Positions 17,332 to 26,819 of a DNA stretch of 64,000 nucleotides are shown one piece after another. The position numbers were made by a program, and so were the translations under genes. Below the pieces are notes generated by a model, which worked only from the letters and a program-made list of their open reading frames with translations, was not told where the DNA came from and did no database searches. Each line of letters opens with the position of its first letter. The stretch's first letter is position 1. Location of the stretch: contig NZ_AP026070.1 in assembly GCF_024363255.1 (NCBI RefSeq), positions 4,030,001-4,094,000 on the forward strand, in the 5' to 3' direction. This DNA comes from Shewanella sp. NFH-SH190041. Lineage in GTDB: Bacteria; Pseudomonadota; Gammaproteobacteria; Enterobacterales; Shewanellaceae.

Positions 17332-17793
17332 CTAGCGCATATTTTTCGACGCACTGCGACGTTGGCGGTACAAGCCTTCTAACTGCTCACTGAACTGGAT
17401 CATCTGTTGGCGCTGCACAACTGCCGCATCCTGCAATGATTCCACCGCCGTATCTGTCGCGATCCGTTTTGCCAGCGCCAGAATTAATTGCTCTGCCTGA
17501 CTTAGGCCACCAGCCTGAACGTCTTTGATAAATAGCAGCCGAAAACAATCATGGAAGATGGAAATCAAGGTGTCATTGCTCAGCACAAAGCCATCCTGAT
17601 GTACGGGATCTTTTGTAAATCTGGCGTCATCCGCCTGATAGCTCATCCCGGCAATTAAATTACACACTGTGGTTAAAGTGGTTGCACCGCTGAACAGCTC
17701 TGCCACTCCGGGGCGGGATGCCAGCACCAATGCCAGTTGATGGGCAAACTCTGCTTTACTCCATTGATCGCCAAGGGCATGGATCACACTCAT
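17332..17793 (-). CDS. Hypothetical protein, 153 aa
   Basis: A soluble, mostly helical 153-residue protein that I do not recognise. It has no signal peptide or membrane helix. Visible features are an N-terminal helix (QWSKAEFAHQLALVLASRPG), a middle FRLLFIKDVQAGGLSQAEQL and a C-terminal helix rich in Gln and Arg (VVQRQQMIQFSEQLEGLYRQRRS). TTAAGGAG eight nt before the ATG is a strong ribosome binding site, which supports a real gene. It lies next to the repeat array and may be near the dms-associated genes only by chance. Confidence 0.65.
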   Translation of the reverse strand: MSVIHALGDQWSKAEFAHQLALVLASRPGVAELFSGATTLTTVCNLIAGMSYQADDARFTKDPVHQDGFVLSNDTLISIFHDCFRLLFIKDVQAGGLSQAEQLILALAKRIATDTAVESLQDAAVVQRQQMIQFSEQLEGLYRQRRSASKNMR

Positions 17794-17852
17794 CGCCTAC
17801 TCCTTAAAATAATGGCGAAACATCAAAACCATAATAATGGCTAGACCTAACA

Positions 17853-18720
17853 GCCATTCACCACGAAGCGCTGTGCTTCCCGAAGAGCACGAAGGAAAGC
17901 TGAAGGCATGCATCCAAGCTGTGCCGCAATAGCAGCAGCCCTAATGGTTCACTGTGATTGAACCAGTTTAAGCTTTTGCTCTTCTTCGTGTCCTTCGTGT
18001 CCTTCGTGTCCTTCGTGTCCTTCGTGGTGATCCGCTTTTATTTGTTGTTTCAAAGATAACAGCCATGAACCACGAAGCGCTGCGCTTCACGAAGAGCACG
18101 AAGGAAAGCTGAAGGCATGCATCCAAGCTGTGCCAACACTTCAGCCCTACTTCCCTTTATTCTGCCTGTCCTAGCTTTTCCATTCTCTGTCCCAGCTTTC
18201 GTTCTCGCTTTTGCTCTTCTTCGTGGCCTTCGTGTCCTTCGTGGTGATCCGCTTTTATTTGTTGTTTCCAAGATAAAAGCCATGAACCACGAAGCGCTGC
18301 ACTTCACAAAGAGCACGAAGGAAAGCTGAAGGCATGCATCCAAGCTGTGCCAGCATCTCCGGCTCTGTGTCGCTGGGATGCGACAGTGAAGCCTACAGGG
18401 AGGTATCCACGGCGTGCCGGAGATGTGGCGCAGCGGCAGCACTTCAGCCCTACTTCCCTTTATTCTGCCTGTCCTCACTTTTCCTTTCCCTGTCCCAGCT
18501 TTCGTTCTCGCTCTCGCTTTTGCTCTTCTTCGTGCCTTTCGTGCTCTTCGTGGTGATCCGCTTTTATTTGTTGTTTCCAAGATAAAAACCATCAACCACG
18601 AAGCGCTGCGCTACACGGCGAATATGGCGCAGCCATATGCTTATGAGCGAGAGCCAAGGACTGGCGAACTGGCTTTTTAACAGGGATGTTATTGAGCACG
18701 AAGGAAAGCTGGAGACTGCA
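17853..18720. repeat. Four-copy tandem repeat of 'ccacgaag...cttcgtgg' units
   Basis: Four units begin near 17855, 18062, 18280 and 18587 with CCATnnACCACGAAGCGCTG. Each runs through AGCACGAAGGAAAGCTG and GCATCCAAGCTGTGCC in the first three; most end with CTTCGTGGTGATCCGC and TTTATTTGTTGTTT. Spacing is about 210, 218 and 307 nt; the third carries ~90 extra nt with its own GCATCTCCGGC/GCCGGAGATG inverted repeat. The outer ends of a unit are inverted repeats (ACCACGAAG / CTTCGTGGT). The open frames crossing it are low-complexity Arg/Lys or Ser/Phe translations and not genes. Confidence 0.85.
17984..18028. repeat. Nine-bp minisatellite (cttcgtgtc)
   Basis: Five head-to-tail copies of CTTCGTGTC, the last slightly changed, sit inside the first unit of the larger repeat array. 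The other units have only one to two copies at this place. Confidence 0.85.
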
Positions 18721-18773
18721 ATCCAAGCCAAGCTCTGTTTTATCCAAACTATTCAGCTTTAATTTCTGTTCTC

Positions 18774-19439
18774 TTATGCCTGTTTGTCTGCCAGCTCAGT
18801 TTCCAGTTGTGCTTGCAGGCTTTGCAGATAATTCAGGGTTAATGGCGCTAGGGCTTGGTAAAAGTCTGTTTTCGCCTTGCTCGCCAGCAGTGCAATACAT
18901 TGCGGTGCAAATGGCATCAGGAATTCCCGCAGCAGGCGTACTATCCAAGCCGTGCTAAAGGCAACATCATCATAGCTGTCCATAAAGGCCGGAATAGTGC
19001 TTTGCCCCGCTTCATCACAATTTTGTGCCAACGCATTGGCAACCACTGCCAGCATCAAGCCGAGGTGATCCACAGGTTCATTACGGGTGGCATCCAGCTC
19101 TAATCCGGTATCACGGTAAAACTGTGCCAATGCCTGGGTGCTGACATCATTGAGCAGGCCGGTATCACATAGGTACACACTGCCCCATGGCGGACACAGC
19201 GGCACACCCGGGCCAACAAACAGCCGGGTGTAATCCATCTGCAATTCAGCCTGATTGGCATCACTGTTATCCAATGCCCGACAAGCCTGCATGACGTCAG
19301 GCGCACTGTCGCCCAATGGCCACTGCTCGGCAAATGGGATTTGAGCCACCATTTCCAGTAACTCTTCTCCCGGAGGCTCAAACCAAAGGTTATGAAGAAT
19401 TTGGGCCATGGCTTGCAGTTCAATGCGATTGATCGACAT
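18774..19439 (-). CDS. TorD/DmsD-family molybdoenzyme chaperone
   Basis: A 221-residue all-helical protein of the TorD/DmsD family. Diagnostic stretches are DYTRLFVGPGVPLCPPWGSVY near residue 75 and the EPVDHLGLMLAVVANAL motif near residue 123, the conserved 'E-x-x-DH(L/I)' element. These chaperones bind the twin-arginine leader and apoprotein of Mo enzymes such as DmsA and help cofactor loading before Tat export. The dmsB and dmsA genes lie just upstream on the same strand, so DmsA is the likely client, like DmsG in Shewanella dms operons. A repeat element separates it from dmsB. The start at 19439 is chosen by family length; AAGAGA lies upstream. Confidence 0.85.
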   Translation of the reverse strand: MSINRIELQAMAQILHNLWFEPPGEELLEMVAQIPFAEQWPLGDSAPDVMQACRALDNSDANQAELQMDYTRLFVGPGVPLCPPWGSVYLCDTGLLNDVSTQALAQFYRDTGLELDATRNEPVDHLGLMLAVVANALAQNCDEAGQSTIPAFMDSYDDVAFSTAWIVRLLREFLMPFAPQCIALLASKAKTDFYQALAPLTLNYLQSLQAQLETELADKQA

Positions 19440-19578
19440 AGGTGTTTCTCTTAAAAATTCGGTATGTAATAACAAGCAGAGTTTACCCTTGAAGCACCTT
19501 TACCTTAAGTACTTCAGGGGTAAACACGTCTATAAATCACATTCAATCAAGAGTAAAGACAACCAAGAAAAGACAAAA

Positions 19579-19693
19579 GCGCTAACCACGAAGTTCAGAA
19601 AGAACACGAAGATTAACAGCCAAGAGATAATCTCTTGCTCCTCTTCGTGTCCCTTGTGTTGTGAACGAAGTGAGCGCTTCGTGGTTAACAGCT
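19579..19693. repeat. Single repeat unit related to the 18-kb array
   Basis: A ~115-nt element bounded by GCTAACCACGAAG and CTTCGTGGTTAACAGC, with AGAACACGAAG and CCTCTTCGTGTCC inside. It is the same family as the array at 17853-18720 and lies between dmsB and the TorD-like gene, so the chaperone gene is flanked on both sides. Confidence 0.75.
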
Positions 19694-19732
19694 TTTAAAG
19701 CTGGTATTAGTTTTATACACAGCCCGGTGAAA

Positions 19733-20467
19733 TTAAACCTCAGCCGGGTTCAGTACCGACCCCTCAACCAGATCCAGCTTAGGCTCACTGCCAACTGGCC
19801 AAGGCTCACCGTAACAGATCCCTACACTTTCTTTCACCGGGCGGCCATGGCGGTTAGCCTTAATAATCAGATTGGGCTTAGTAATGTCCGGTGATGGCAG
19901 CGGCGCAATATGCCCATCGCCCTCACCATACTTGGCTTTCAGGTTGTCCATAGTGTCGAAGTCCAGCGCCCGCAGCGGGCAGGATTCAACACAAATGGGC
20001 TGACGGCCGATGGCCAGGCGGTCAAAACAACCGTCACACTTGGTCATCACTTTACGCTCAGGGTCCAGCTGCGGCGCATCATAGGGGCAGGCGCAGGCAC
20101 AGCTTTCACAGCCGATACACAGATCCTGCTTAATGTGCACCAAGCCATCTTCCTTGCGCTTATGCATCGCCCCGGTTGGGCAATATTTCACACAGGCTGG
20201 CTCACTACAGTGGTTACAGCCAATCGACATATAATAAGCAAACACGTTTTGCTCAAAACTGCCGTCAGCATTAGCCGTCCACTCACCGCCACCATATTCA
20301 TATACCCGACGCCACAACACACCTTTCATGGCCGAAATGCCCTTAGCACCCTCACCTTCGCCCCGCTGGGAGCCAACCATGCGATCCTTACAGGCCACAT
20401 GACAGGTTTTACAACCGGTGCACTTGGTGGTGTCGAGGTAAAAACCATACTGCTTATCAACTTTCAT
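19733..20467 (-). CDS. dmsB: DMSO-reductase-type iron-sulfur subunit DmsB
   Basis: A 244-residue ferredoxin-like subunit that passes electrons to DmsA. It has four Cys clusters in the order of DmsB: CTGCKTCHVAC near residue 17, CNHCSEPACVKYC near 83, CIGCESCACAC near 115, and CDGC...CVESC near 142. These would hold four [4Fe-4S] centres. No signal peptide is present, as expected for a subunit carried out with DmsA by Tat. GGAGG lies before the ATG. It starts 3 nt after the dmsA stop, so the two are translationally close. No DmsC-type membrane anchor follows; the next gene on the strand is a TorD-like chaperone. Confidence 0.9.
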   Translation of the reverse strand: MKVDKQYGFYLDTTKCTGCKTCHVACKDRMVGSQRGEGEGAKGISAMKGVLWRRVYEYGGGEWTANADGSFEQNVFAYYMSIGCNHCSEPACVKYCPTGAMHKRKEDGLVHIKQDLCIGCESCACACPYDAPQLDPERKVMTKCDGCFDRLAIGRQPICVESCPLRALDFDTMDNLKAKYGEGDGHIAPLPSPDITKPNLIIKANRHGRPVKESVGICYGEPWPVGSEPKLDLVEGSVLNPAEV

Positions 20468-20470
20468 GGA

Positions 20471-23026
20471 TTATGCCTCCTGCTTCGCGGCAATCTGTAC
20501 CCGGTTGGTGTGCTGGGGATTCCCCTTCACGATCGGCGTAGGGTGATACTTGGTCAGCACATTTAATGCTCCGTTAGTGTCCACCGGCCTACCCTTATGG
20601 TCTTGCTCCGTCCCTGGCTTATACCAGCGGCCCTCCCCCATGGCCGCCACACCCGGCGCGATCCGTGGCGTAATACGTACCGGCAGTTCCGTCATGCCCC
20701 GGTCATTCCATACCCGTACTGTCTCGCCGGACGTCAGATTACGTGCGGCGGCATCCATAGGATTCATCCATACCGCATCTTCCACCGCTTCACGCAACCA
20801 AGGCACATTGTCATAACTGGAGTGCACCCGCCCCTTGGTGTGGTAACCAATCAGCTGCAATGGATACTCCACTGCGGTTTCTTTATCTTCATAACCTTCC
20901 CAGGTCACCACATACTGGGGCAGCGGCGTGATCTTGTATCTGTCACTGAGCTGCTCAGCGCTGAAACGCTGTTTCTCTTCTGCTGACCAGTAATCTTGCA
21001 GCTGCCAGTTAGCGCGGCGATCGGCCATGGTCAGCGAGTAGATCTCGATTTTTCCGGAAGGGGTTTTAACCCCATAAGCATCTTCCCGGCCGGCAACCCA
21101 GTCCTGCAACACCACAAAACTTTCAGGCATATATTTGCGGAATACCCCCTGTTGGGTGGCTTCAGCATAGGTCGGCGGCAGGCCGATATCCGGGTTATTC
21201 GCCCGGGTGGCGGCATACAGCTCATTGTTCCAGTCGGCGACGGTTTTACCTTCGGTGTAATCATCACAGCCCATGGCATTGGCTAACCCGGCGCAAATGT
21301 CATACATATTCTTCGCTTCGCCCAGAGGCTTAACCGCCGTGCTCATCATGGTCATATACCCCATCTGCCCGGAAGCATATGAATCGCCGGCCAAATCATC
21401 TGACTCCAGCCAGGTGGCAGCGGGCAGAATATAGTCGGCATATCGTGCCGAGGGGGTCATCCAACAATCACACACCACGATCAATTCACACTTGCTGGTA
21501 TCAGCCAAAATGGCGGTGGTGCCATTAATGTCTGAGTGCTGGTTCACAATGGCATTACCACTGACATTGATAATCGCCTTGATATTGCTATCCAGCTTAT
21601 CCGCCCCTTTCAGGTTATGGCTGTAGGGGGTAAATTCCTTGCCCCGCTCAATGGCCTCAGCGAAGGTAAACACAGGAATAGTCGCCTTCACAGCATTGTT
21701 GCCAATATCAATTCCGGCCACGCCCAGACCATAATTCATCGGCATACCGCCGGTATTCACACCGGGCTGCCCCAGCTTACCGGTCAAAATCGACAGCATA
21801 TACAGGGCGCGCACCGCCTGATCACCATTGGCATGACGGCTCACGCCAGCGCCGATGCTGACATAGGGCGCTTTAGCCGCCATCAGTGCTGCGGCCAGTT
21901 CACGGATCTGCGCGGCACTGATACCACAGCGAGCCGCTGCCCATTCCGGCGTACGAGCCAACCCGGTATAGGTACCGAGGATATAATCTTTGTAGTTTTC
22001 TTTGGGATCGATCAGCGCGGCATAACGCTGCTGCTCGGCATCATCCGATGCCGCCCACTGCGCCTTAAAGCTGTCCAGCGAAGCAAAGTCATAGCCCAAA
22101 CAGTGCTGATCCAAAAAGGCTTTGGAATTGGCATCAATCCAACCGGAGGTGATCATCTCCCACGCCACCGCCTCAGCTAATGCGGCATCGGTTCCCGGGC
22201 GGATCGGCATCCACTTGTGCTCTTTGCCCAACATGGAGTCGGTATAACGGGTATCAATCATGTACACCTTGATATCCCCGGGATGATTATGCAGCGCCTG
22301 AATAAAATCGTAGCCTTCACCACTGCCGCTCATACGCATTTCATTGGGGTTAAAGGCGATCCCGATAAACAGATCCGCATTGGCAATTTCCGCCAATCGC
22401 GAGCCATAGTAAGCATGGCCGGCATCGCCGTAAGTGGCTTCAGCCGCGGAATACAGCTGCGCCCAGGAGTAATCCCAGTGGTGATCCAGATAACCGCCGG
22501 TTTTATTCAATAACCGTTGCCACACCTGATAACCGGCAAAACCATAATAGGCACCGCTGCGATAATGGAAATAGGTCGAGGCGGGGCCATGCTTGGCACG
22601 GATCTGATTGAGTTTTTCACCCACTTCCCGATAAGCCTGCTCCCAGCTGATAGCGACAAACTGATCCACTTCACCGCTGCGGGTAGCACCAATGCGCTTC
22701 ATCGGCGTGCGCAGACGATCCGGCGCATAGGTTCGCTGCCGCAATGAACGGCCTCGGGTACAGCAACGGATCTGATGATTGTCACCATACTGATCTGAGG
22801 TTTCATGATCGGTTTCAATACGGGTGATCACGCCATCGCGGCTGAACACCTTAATAGGACAGTTGGAACCACAGTTCACCAGACAGGCGGACCAGTTCTG
22901 CATTTCTTCACCGGTTGGCTGCAGCGGTTTGGTAAAGACGGGATCTTTCCCGCTTGGGCTGCACGCGCTAACCGTAGCAGCACACCCCATAGCGGCACTC
23001 ATTTTCAAGAAAGTTCTGCGTTCCAA
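20471..23026 (-). CDS. dmsA: DMSO reductase catalytic subunit DmsA (molybdopterin)
   Basis: An 851-residue Mo-bis-MGD oxidoreductase. The N-terminus has a twin-arginine-like ERRTFLK and a lipobox-like VSAC at residues 19-22, which suggests Tat export and possible lipid anchoring. CLVNCGSNC (48, 52, 56) plus Cys89 form the [4Fe-4S] site. GGYLDHHWDYSWAQ contains Ser187, at the position of the Mo-ligand Ser of E. coli DmsA. Pterin-binding stretches such as GNNAVKATIPVF and a C-terminal MoCo domain (about 700-850) follow. The probable start is TTG at 23026, with AAGGA eight nt upstream; an ATG at residue 9 would destroy the Tat motif. Shewanella DMSO reductases can sit on the cell surface, but no dmsE/dmsF conduit genes are present here. 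Substrate could also be another S- or N-oxide. Confidence 0.85.
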   Translation of the reverse strand: MERRTFLKMSAAMGCAATVSACSPSGKDPVFTKPLQPTGEEMQNWSACLVNCGSNCPIKVFSRDGVITRIETDHETSDQYGDNHQIRCCTRGRSLRQRTYAPDRLRTPMKRIGATRSGEVDQFVAISWEQAYREVGEKLNQIRAKHGPASTYFHYRSGAYYGFAGYQVWQRLLNKTGGYLDHHWDYSWAQLYSAAEATYGDAGHAYYGSRLAEIANADLFIGIAFNPNEMRMSGSGEGYDFIQALHNHPGDIKVYMIDTRYTDSMLGKEHKWMPIRPGTDAALAEAVAWEMITSGWIDANSKAFLDQHCLGYDFASLDSFKAQWAASDDAEQQRYAALIDPKENYKDYILGTYTGLARTPEWAAARCGISAAQIRELAAALMAAKAPYVSIGAGVSRHANGDQAVRALYMLSILTGKLGQPGVNTGGMPMNYGLGVAGIDIGNNAVKATIPVFTFAEAIERGKEFTPYSHNLKGADKLDSNIKAIINVSGNAIVNQHSDINGTTAILADTSKCELIVVCDCWMTPSARYADYILPAATWLESDDLAGDSYASGQMGYMTMMSTAVKPLGEAKNMYDICAGLANAMGCDDYTEGKTVADWNNELYAATRANNPDIGLPPTYAEATQQGVFRKYMPESFVVLQDWVAGREDAYGVKTPSGKIEIYSLTMADRRANWQLQDYWSAEEKQRFSAEQLSDRYKITPLPQYVVTWEGYEDKETAVEYPLQLIGYHTKGRVHSSYDNVPWLREAVEDAVWMNPMDAAARNLTSGETVRVWNDRGMTELPVRITPRIAPGVAAMGEGRWYKPGTEQDHKGRPVDTNGALNVLTKYHPTPIVKGNPQHTNRVQIAAKQEA

Positions 23027-23750
23027 ATTTCAAATCCTTATCAGCCTGCGAAAAGACGGCCCCGGTATCAGGCATCAGCCCGGGGATACGATTCATGGAG
23101 AGGGTTTGTCCTACGCATGCTCAGCCCGGTTTAGAAATGCGATTTATCAAATGCATCAGACAAATGTGATGGCAAGTGCAGACCGGGGTTATGGCATCCG
23201 GCCTGCACTTATTCCCTGGCCTTTCTCTCTGGTATGACGCCGCCTGATCCCGGCAGCGTGTTTTGCAACGCGGCTATTGTAAAAGAGTCAATTGCAAAAA
23301 CTGGATTTGTTATATTCTGATTTTGAAATATTGCGCAGAATCACCCATAAGCCGCTGATTTTGATGTTTGATCACAAAATAATTGTGACAACACGGCAAA
23401 CGCCACATGTGTAACCAATTGATTTTTAAGATGTTCAAATAGCGATTCAGTAAACGCTGATACAGAGGTAAGCAAAGAGAAATAAAACTGTAATAACAGA
23501 CGATTAGCGCCCAAAACCCGGCTGTGAGCCGGGTCAAAATTTCGGCAAAAACAAGCCGATTTTAAGCGATTGGCAGCTTGGCTATGTCACTGACAGATGT
23601 CAGATCTTCGCTCCCAATACTAACAATATCGTTTACAGAGAGCGGGAATCACTATGGCAAATACCAATCTGTATCTAAGATGGGGATAAACTCAGTCATC
23701 GATTCGTATTACTATGATGGCTAGTGTTTTATTGTAGGCAAACCTCAGGT
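23027..23750. other. Gene-free stretch between dmsA and ung
   Basis: About 720 nt serving the divergent dmsA and ung genes. It holds an imperfect FNR/CRP-like dyad near 23357-23380 (TTTGAT...ATCACAAA, wrong spacing for either consensus), a GC hairpin ACCCGGCT-GTG-AGCCGGGT at 23516-23534 and a small dyad CTGACA-GA-TGTCAG at 23590-23603. No gene is supported. Confidence 0.5.
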
Positions 23751-24410
23751 ATGAACAGCTGGCCAGATATGCTGGCAGCAGAAAAAAGCCAAGCTTACTT
23801 TATTGATACCCTGAAATATATCGCCCATCGAAGGGCTGAAGGCGTTCCAGTTTATCCTCCTCAAGCTGATGTGTTTAATGCCTTTGCAGCTACGCAATTT
23901 GAACAAGTGAAAGTGGTGATTCTGGGGCAAGATCCTTACCATGGTCTGGGACAGGCTCATGGATTAAGTTTTTCTGTCCGTCCGGGGATCCAGCCGCCAC
24001 CGTCTCTGCTGAATATCTACCAGGAACTGAGTCATGATATTGCCGGGTTTGCTTTACCCGAACATGGCTGCCTGCAATCTTGGGCAAATCAAGGCGTGTT
24101 ATTGCTCAACACGGTACTGACAGTGGAAGCTGGACGTCCTAACTCCCATCAACAACTGGGCTGGGAGCGCTTTACTGATAAAGTGATTGCACAACTTAAT
24201 CAACATAGAGAAGGCTTGGTATTTCTGCTCTGGGGTTCCCATGCCCGGCGTAAAGGTCAGGGGATAGATCCACACCGCCATCATATTCTTATCGCACCAC
24301 ACCCATCACCGTTATCTGCCCATCGCGGATTTTTTGGCTGCCGCCATTTTTCCCGAACCAATCAGCTACTGCTTGCGCAAGGGCTGACACAGATCAATTG
24401 GCAAATCTAA
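23751..24410 (+). CDS. ung: Uracil-DNA glycosylase
   Basis: A 219-residue family-1 uracil-DNA glycosylase that removes uracil from DNA to start base-excision repair. The water-activating motif GQDPYHG is near residue 63. The uracil-contact region reads [20 protein letters not shown], the Asn strand [11 protein letters not shown], and the DNA-contact loop [14 protein letters not shown] near residue 188. Length is typical for the family. The ATG at 23751 is chosen because it gives the standard N-terminus (MNSWPDML); CAGGT lies upstream. It is transcribed divergently from dmsA and alone. Confidence 0.95.
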   Translation: MNSWPDMLAAEKSQAYFIDTLKYIAHRRAEGVPVYPPQADVFNAFAATQFEQVKVVILGQDPYHGLGQAHGLSFSVRPGIQPPPSLLNIYQELSHDIAGFALPEHGCLQSWANQGVLLLNTVLTVEAGRPNSHQQLGWERFTDKVIAQLNQHREGLVFLLWGSHARRKGQGIDPHRHHILIAPHPSPLSAHRGFFGCRHFSRTNQLLLAQGLTQINWQI

Positions 24411-24638
24411 GCTGTGTTAGTTATCAGATCTTGTCGCGATAATGCCGCACAATAAGCGGCTTTATTACATGGCTTAAGCCAAAATTTCCGCGCCATATCA
24501 CACCGCAGTCTAATCGGCCTTCTCCCTTGCTGACACAGGTCAAAAATTCACATTTTGAAACTTTTTGGCAGCAATCAGGGTGGTAAACTGCACACAAACA
24601 ATGATTTACTAATCACTAATTAACATCGCAGAGCCACT

Positions 24639-25451
24639 ATGAAAAAAACACTTACCCTCGCTATTGCCCTGTGTTTCTCCGCCGGCGCCTTTGCCTCGGA
24701 CCTACAGCAGGCAACTCAGGCCGCCGCCAAAGGTGATTACCAAACGGCCTATCAGCAATTGCTCCCCTTAGCTGAACAAGGGAGTGCTGATGCGCAATAT
24801 CAACTCGGTATTATGTATTCCCGCAGTCAAGGCGTTAGTCTTGATACCAAAACCGCAGCCAATTGGTTTAAAAAGGCCGCTGAGCAAGGTAACGCCGATG
24901 CCCAGTATAATCTGGCCATCAGTTACAGCTTAGGGCGAGGGTTACCACAAGATGCCCAACAAGCTCTGCATTGGTTACAACAAGCAGCAGAACAACAACA
25001 GCCTGATGCGCAATTCCGCCTCGGCAGTTTATATGAACAGGGGCAGCAAGGACTCAGTCAGGACGATCACAAAGCACTGGCGCTGTATCAGGCATCAGCT
25101 GCGCAAGGAAACAGCGAAGCCCAATTAAACTTGGGCATGATGTTAACCAATGGCCGGGGCACAGATGTGGATCATATTAAAGCCCTTGAATGGTTCCAGC
25201 GGGCTGCCGAGCAGGGTAATGCCGATGCACAAAATAACCTCGCCATTATGTATGCTCTGGGTAAAGGCACCAGCAAAAATGAAAAAATGGCGTATATGTG
25301 GGCGAACCTGTCTCACTACAATGGTGGGCCAGGGGATGAGATTGTCGAAATTCTTAACCACACCATGAAATTTACCGACATCCGTCAAGCACAAAAAATG
25401 ACAGAAACCTGCCTGCAGCAGGGATTGCAAAACTGCAACACCCAAAGCTGA
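24639..25451 (+). CDS. Exported Sel1-like repeat protein
   Basis: A 270-residue protein with a clear signal peptide (MKKTLTLAIALCFSAGAFA). About six Sel1-like (SLR) repeats of ~36 residues follow. Typical units are AEQGSADAQYQLGIMYSRSQ, AEQGNADAQYNLAISYSLGR and AEQGNADAQNNLAIMYALGK, with the A-D/A-Q-x-x-L-G pattern. The C-terminus has a small Cys-rich tail (TCLQQGLQNC). SLR solenoids usually scaffold protein-protein contacts in the periplasm; no specific partner can be read from context. A terminator follows 10 nt after the stop, so it is a single-gene unit. Confidence 0.9.
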   Translation: MKKTLTLAIALCFSAGAFASDLQQATQAAAKGDYQTAYQQLLPLAEQGSADAQYQLGIMYSRSQGVSLDTKTAANWFKKAAEQGNADAQYNLAISYSLGRGLPQDAQQALHWLQQAAEQQQPDAQFRLGSLYEQGQQGLSQDDHKALALYQASAAQGNSEAQLNLGMMLTNGRGTDVDHIKALEWFQRAAEQGNADAQNNLAIMYALGKGTSKNEKMAYMWANLSHYNGGPGDEIVEILNHTMKFTDIRQAQKMTETCLQQGLQNCNTQS

Positions 25452-25460
25452 TAACACTCA

Positions 25461-25488
25461 CGTCCGGCAACCCACGCCGGACGTTTTT
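25461..25488 (+). terminator. Intrinsic terminator of the Sel1-repeat gene
   Basis: CGTCCGGC and GCCGGACG form a perfect 8-bp stem with a 7-nt loop, followed by TTTTT. Confidence 0.9.
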
Positions 25489-25639
25489 CATCATCATTAA
25501 GATAAGAAGGAAAAAAGGGACAGCAAATAACAATGAAGCTTTACCGTTCGCAAGGTAACTCACGCTCAATCTATTTCAATATGGTTTAGCATTGGTATTG
25601 CATTCATTTGAAAAATGCACGACATGGAGGAAGCTAACA

Positions 25640-26062
25640 ATGGATAATTTGAGTTGTGGGGATAGGCTAATCAAAAATCCCATACTGACTACCAGTCGCG
25701 CATTGTCGGTAACGATATTAGTGATCATGTCCCTTAGCGCTTGTCAGCATAATATGGCTTCTAAATCCACCTCAACCGTATTATCTCCTCAGCCGACGCA
25801 AACGAGCCCCCAAAACCAGAGTCACACTCAACCGCATGTTTTGCCATCAAGATGCCAACCCGCAACGCCTCTCACTGCCGCGCAACAACAGTTATTAGAT
25901 CAACAAGCTTTGGCGTATCAATATCTAGCCGGTTGTATTACCGAATATCTAAATGATCACTGTGAATATCAATGCCAAGCTGAGCAATGCCGACGTCAGC
26001 CGGAAAATTATCTCGGCTTTACTCTCTGGCAAGCGATATATCAAGATTGCCGGGCGCAATAA
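25640..26062 (+). CDS. Small lipoprotein of unknown function
   Basis: A 140-residue putative lipoprotein. The leader TSRALSVTILVIMSLSAC carries a lipobox (LSAC) with lipidated Cys near residue 36. A Ser/Thr/Gln/Pro-rich linker of ~40 residues follows, then a Cys-rich C-terminal region with CEYQCQAEQCRR and a final CRAQ. I do not recognise the domain. The start at 25640 has GGAGG upstream; the longer frame from 25592 lacks a sensible leader. It probably sits in the inner or outer membrane facing the periplasm. Confidence 0.65.
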   Translation: MDNLSCGDRLIKNPILTTSRALSVTILVIMSLSACQHNMASKSTSTVLSPQPTQTSPQNQSHTQPHVLPSRCQPATPLTAAQQQLLDQQALAYQYLAGCITEYLNDHCEYQCQAEQCRRQPENYLGFTLWQAIYQDCRAQ

Positions 26063-26339
26063 AATCTAACTCATACTTAAATACATAATTAAATACAGAA
26101 TTAAATACAAACTAGGAGGAATTTTAACTCAGCGGAAATAGATAGAGACCTATCTCAGCATGGTCGGAATACTCGATTTAAACTAGTAAAGAATTAACGC
26201 GCGAAGTTACTATTGAAGCAAAATAATTTAGTACGCCAATATTAATGCAACACGTCCCTGTGCAACTTCACTATGAATATAAACTGACAATAGGATAATT
26301 TGGTAAATAACTGTTTTATTTATCAAGTATCCAACTTAA

Positions 26340-26819
26340 TTATTTTACTCGGATAGGAATGGTAAAACTAAAACTGCGGCTATTGAGACTACCATGCAAT
26401 CGGTAACCAGTATCACCGCGATCATCAAACTGCACTTCCCGGGTGACATATCCCGCAGGGTTGCTACTCGCAGAACGGAATGAAGTTAAGGCAAATATAG
26501 TCCCTATGGTCGAGCTGCCTTCGCGGAACTCATTTTTAGCATCAATATAGTTAGTGCCGGCATTCAATGTCATAATCAGTCGGATGCTATATGTACGGTG
26601 CAATTGGAATCTAAATATATTACAAGGTGTTGCTGTTTCATGACTGTTTTTAAAACTGTAAGCATAAACCACCCGATAATTATCAGTTGGATCATATATT
26701 TCTATTCGGTAAGCCCCTTTCAGATTACCCGGATTATATGAACCAGGTTGTGGTGGTCCTGCCTGCACACTGGTTGAAATCAAACACATTGCCAATATCA
26801 AAAATAATAGCTGTCTCAT
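26340..26819 (-). CDS. Exported hypothetical protein
   Basis: A 159-residue protein with a standard signal peptide (MRQLLFLILAMCLISTSVQA). The mature part is beta-rich and basic with many Arg and Tyr residues, for example LKGAYRIEIYDPTDNYRVVY and YRLHGSLNSRSFSFTIP. I do not recognise a family. It lies alone between two gene-poor AT-rich stretches and has no convincing ribosome binding site. It is likely a small periplasmic or secreted protein. Confidence 0.6.
   Translation of the reverse strand: MRQLLFLILAMCLISTSVQAGPPQPGSYNPGNLKGAYRIEIYDPTDNYRVVYAYSFKNSHETATPCNIFRFQLHRTYSIRLIMTLNAGTNYIDAKNEFREGSSTIGTIFALTSFRSASSNPAGYVTREVQFDDRGDTGYRLHGSLNSRSFSFTIPIRVK

Noticed and set aside
17984..18028. 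Possible CRISPR array because of regular short repeats
   Set aside because: The 9-bp units are head to tail without spacers and no cas genes are present; it is a minisatellite.
18050..18595. 181-codon minus-strand frame full of Arg/Lys
   Set aside because: It is a translation of the tandem repeat array, with the same peptide repeated out of the repeat units.
23353..23385. FNR/CRP-like dyad TTTGAT...ATCACAAA upstream of dmsA
   Set aside because: The spacing is 5 nt for FNR and wrong for CRP, so it does not meet either consensus well enough to list as an operator.
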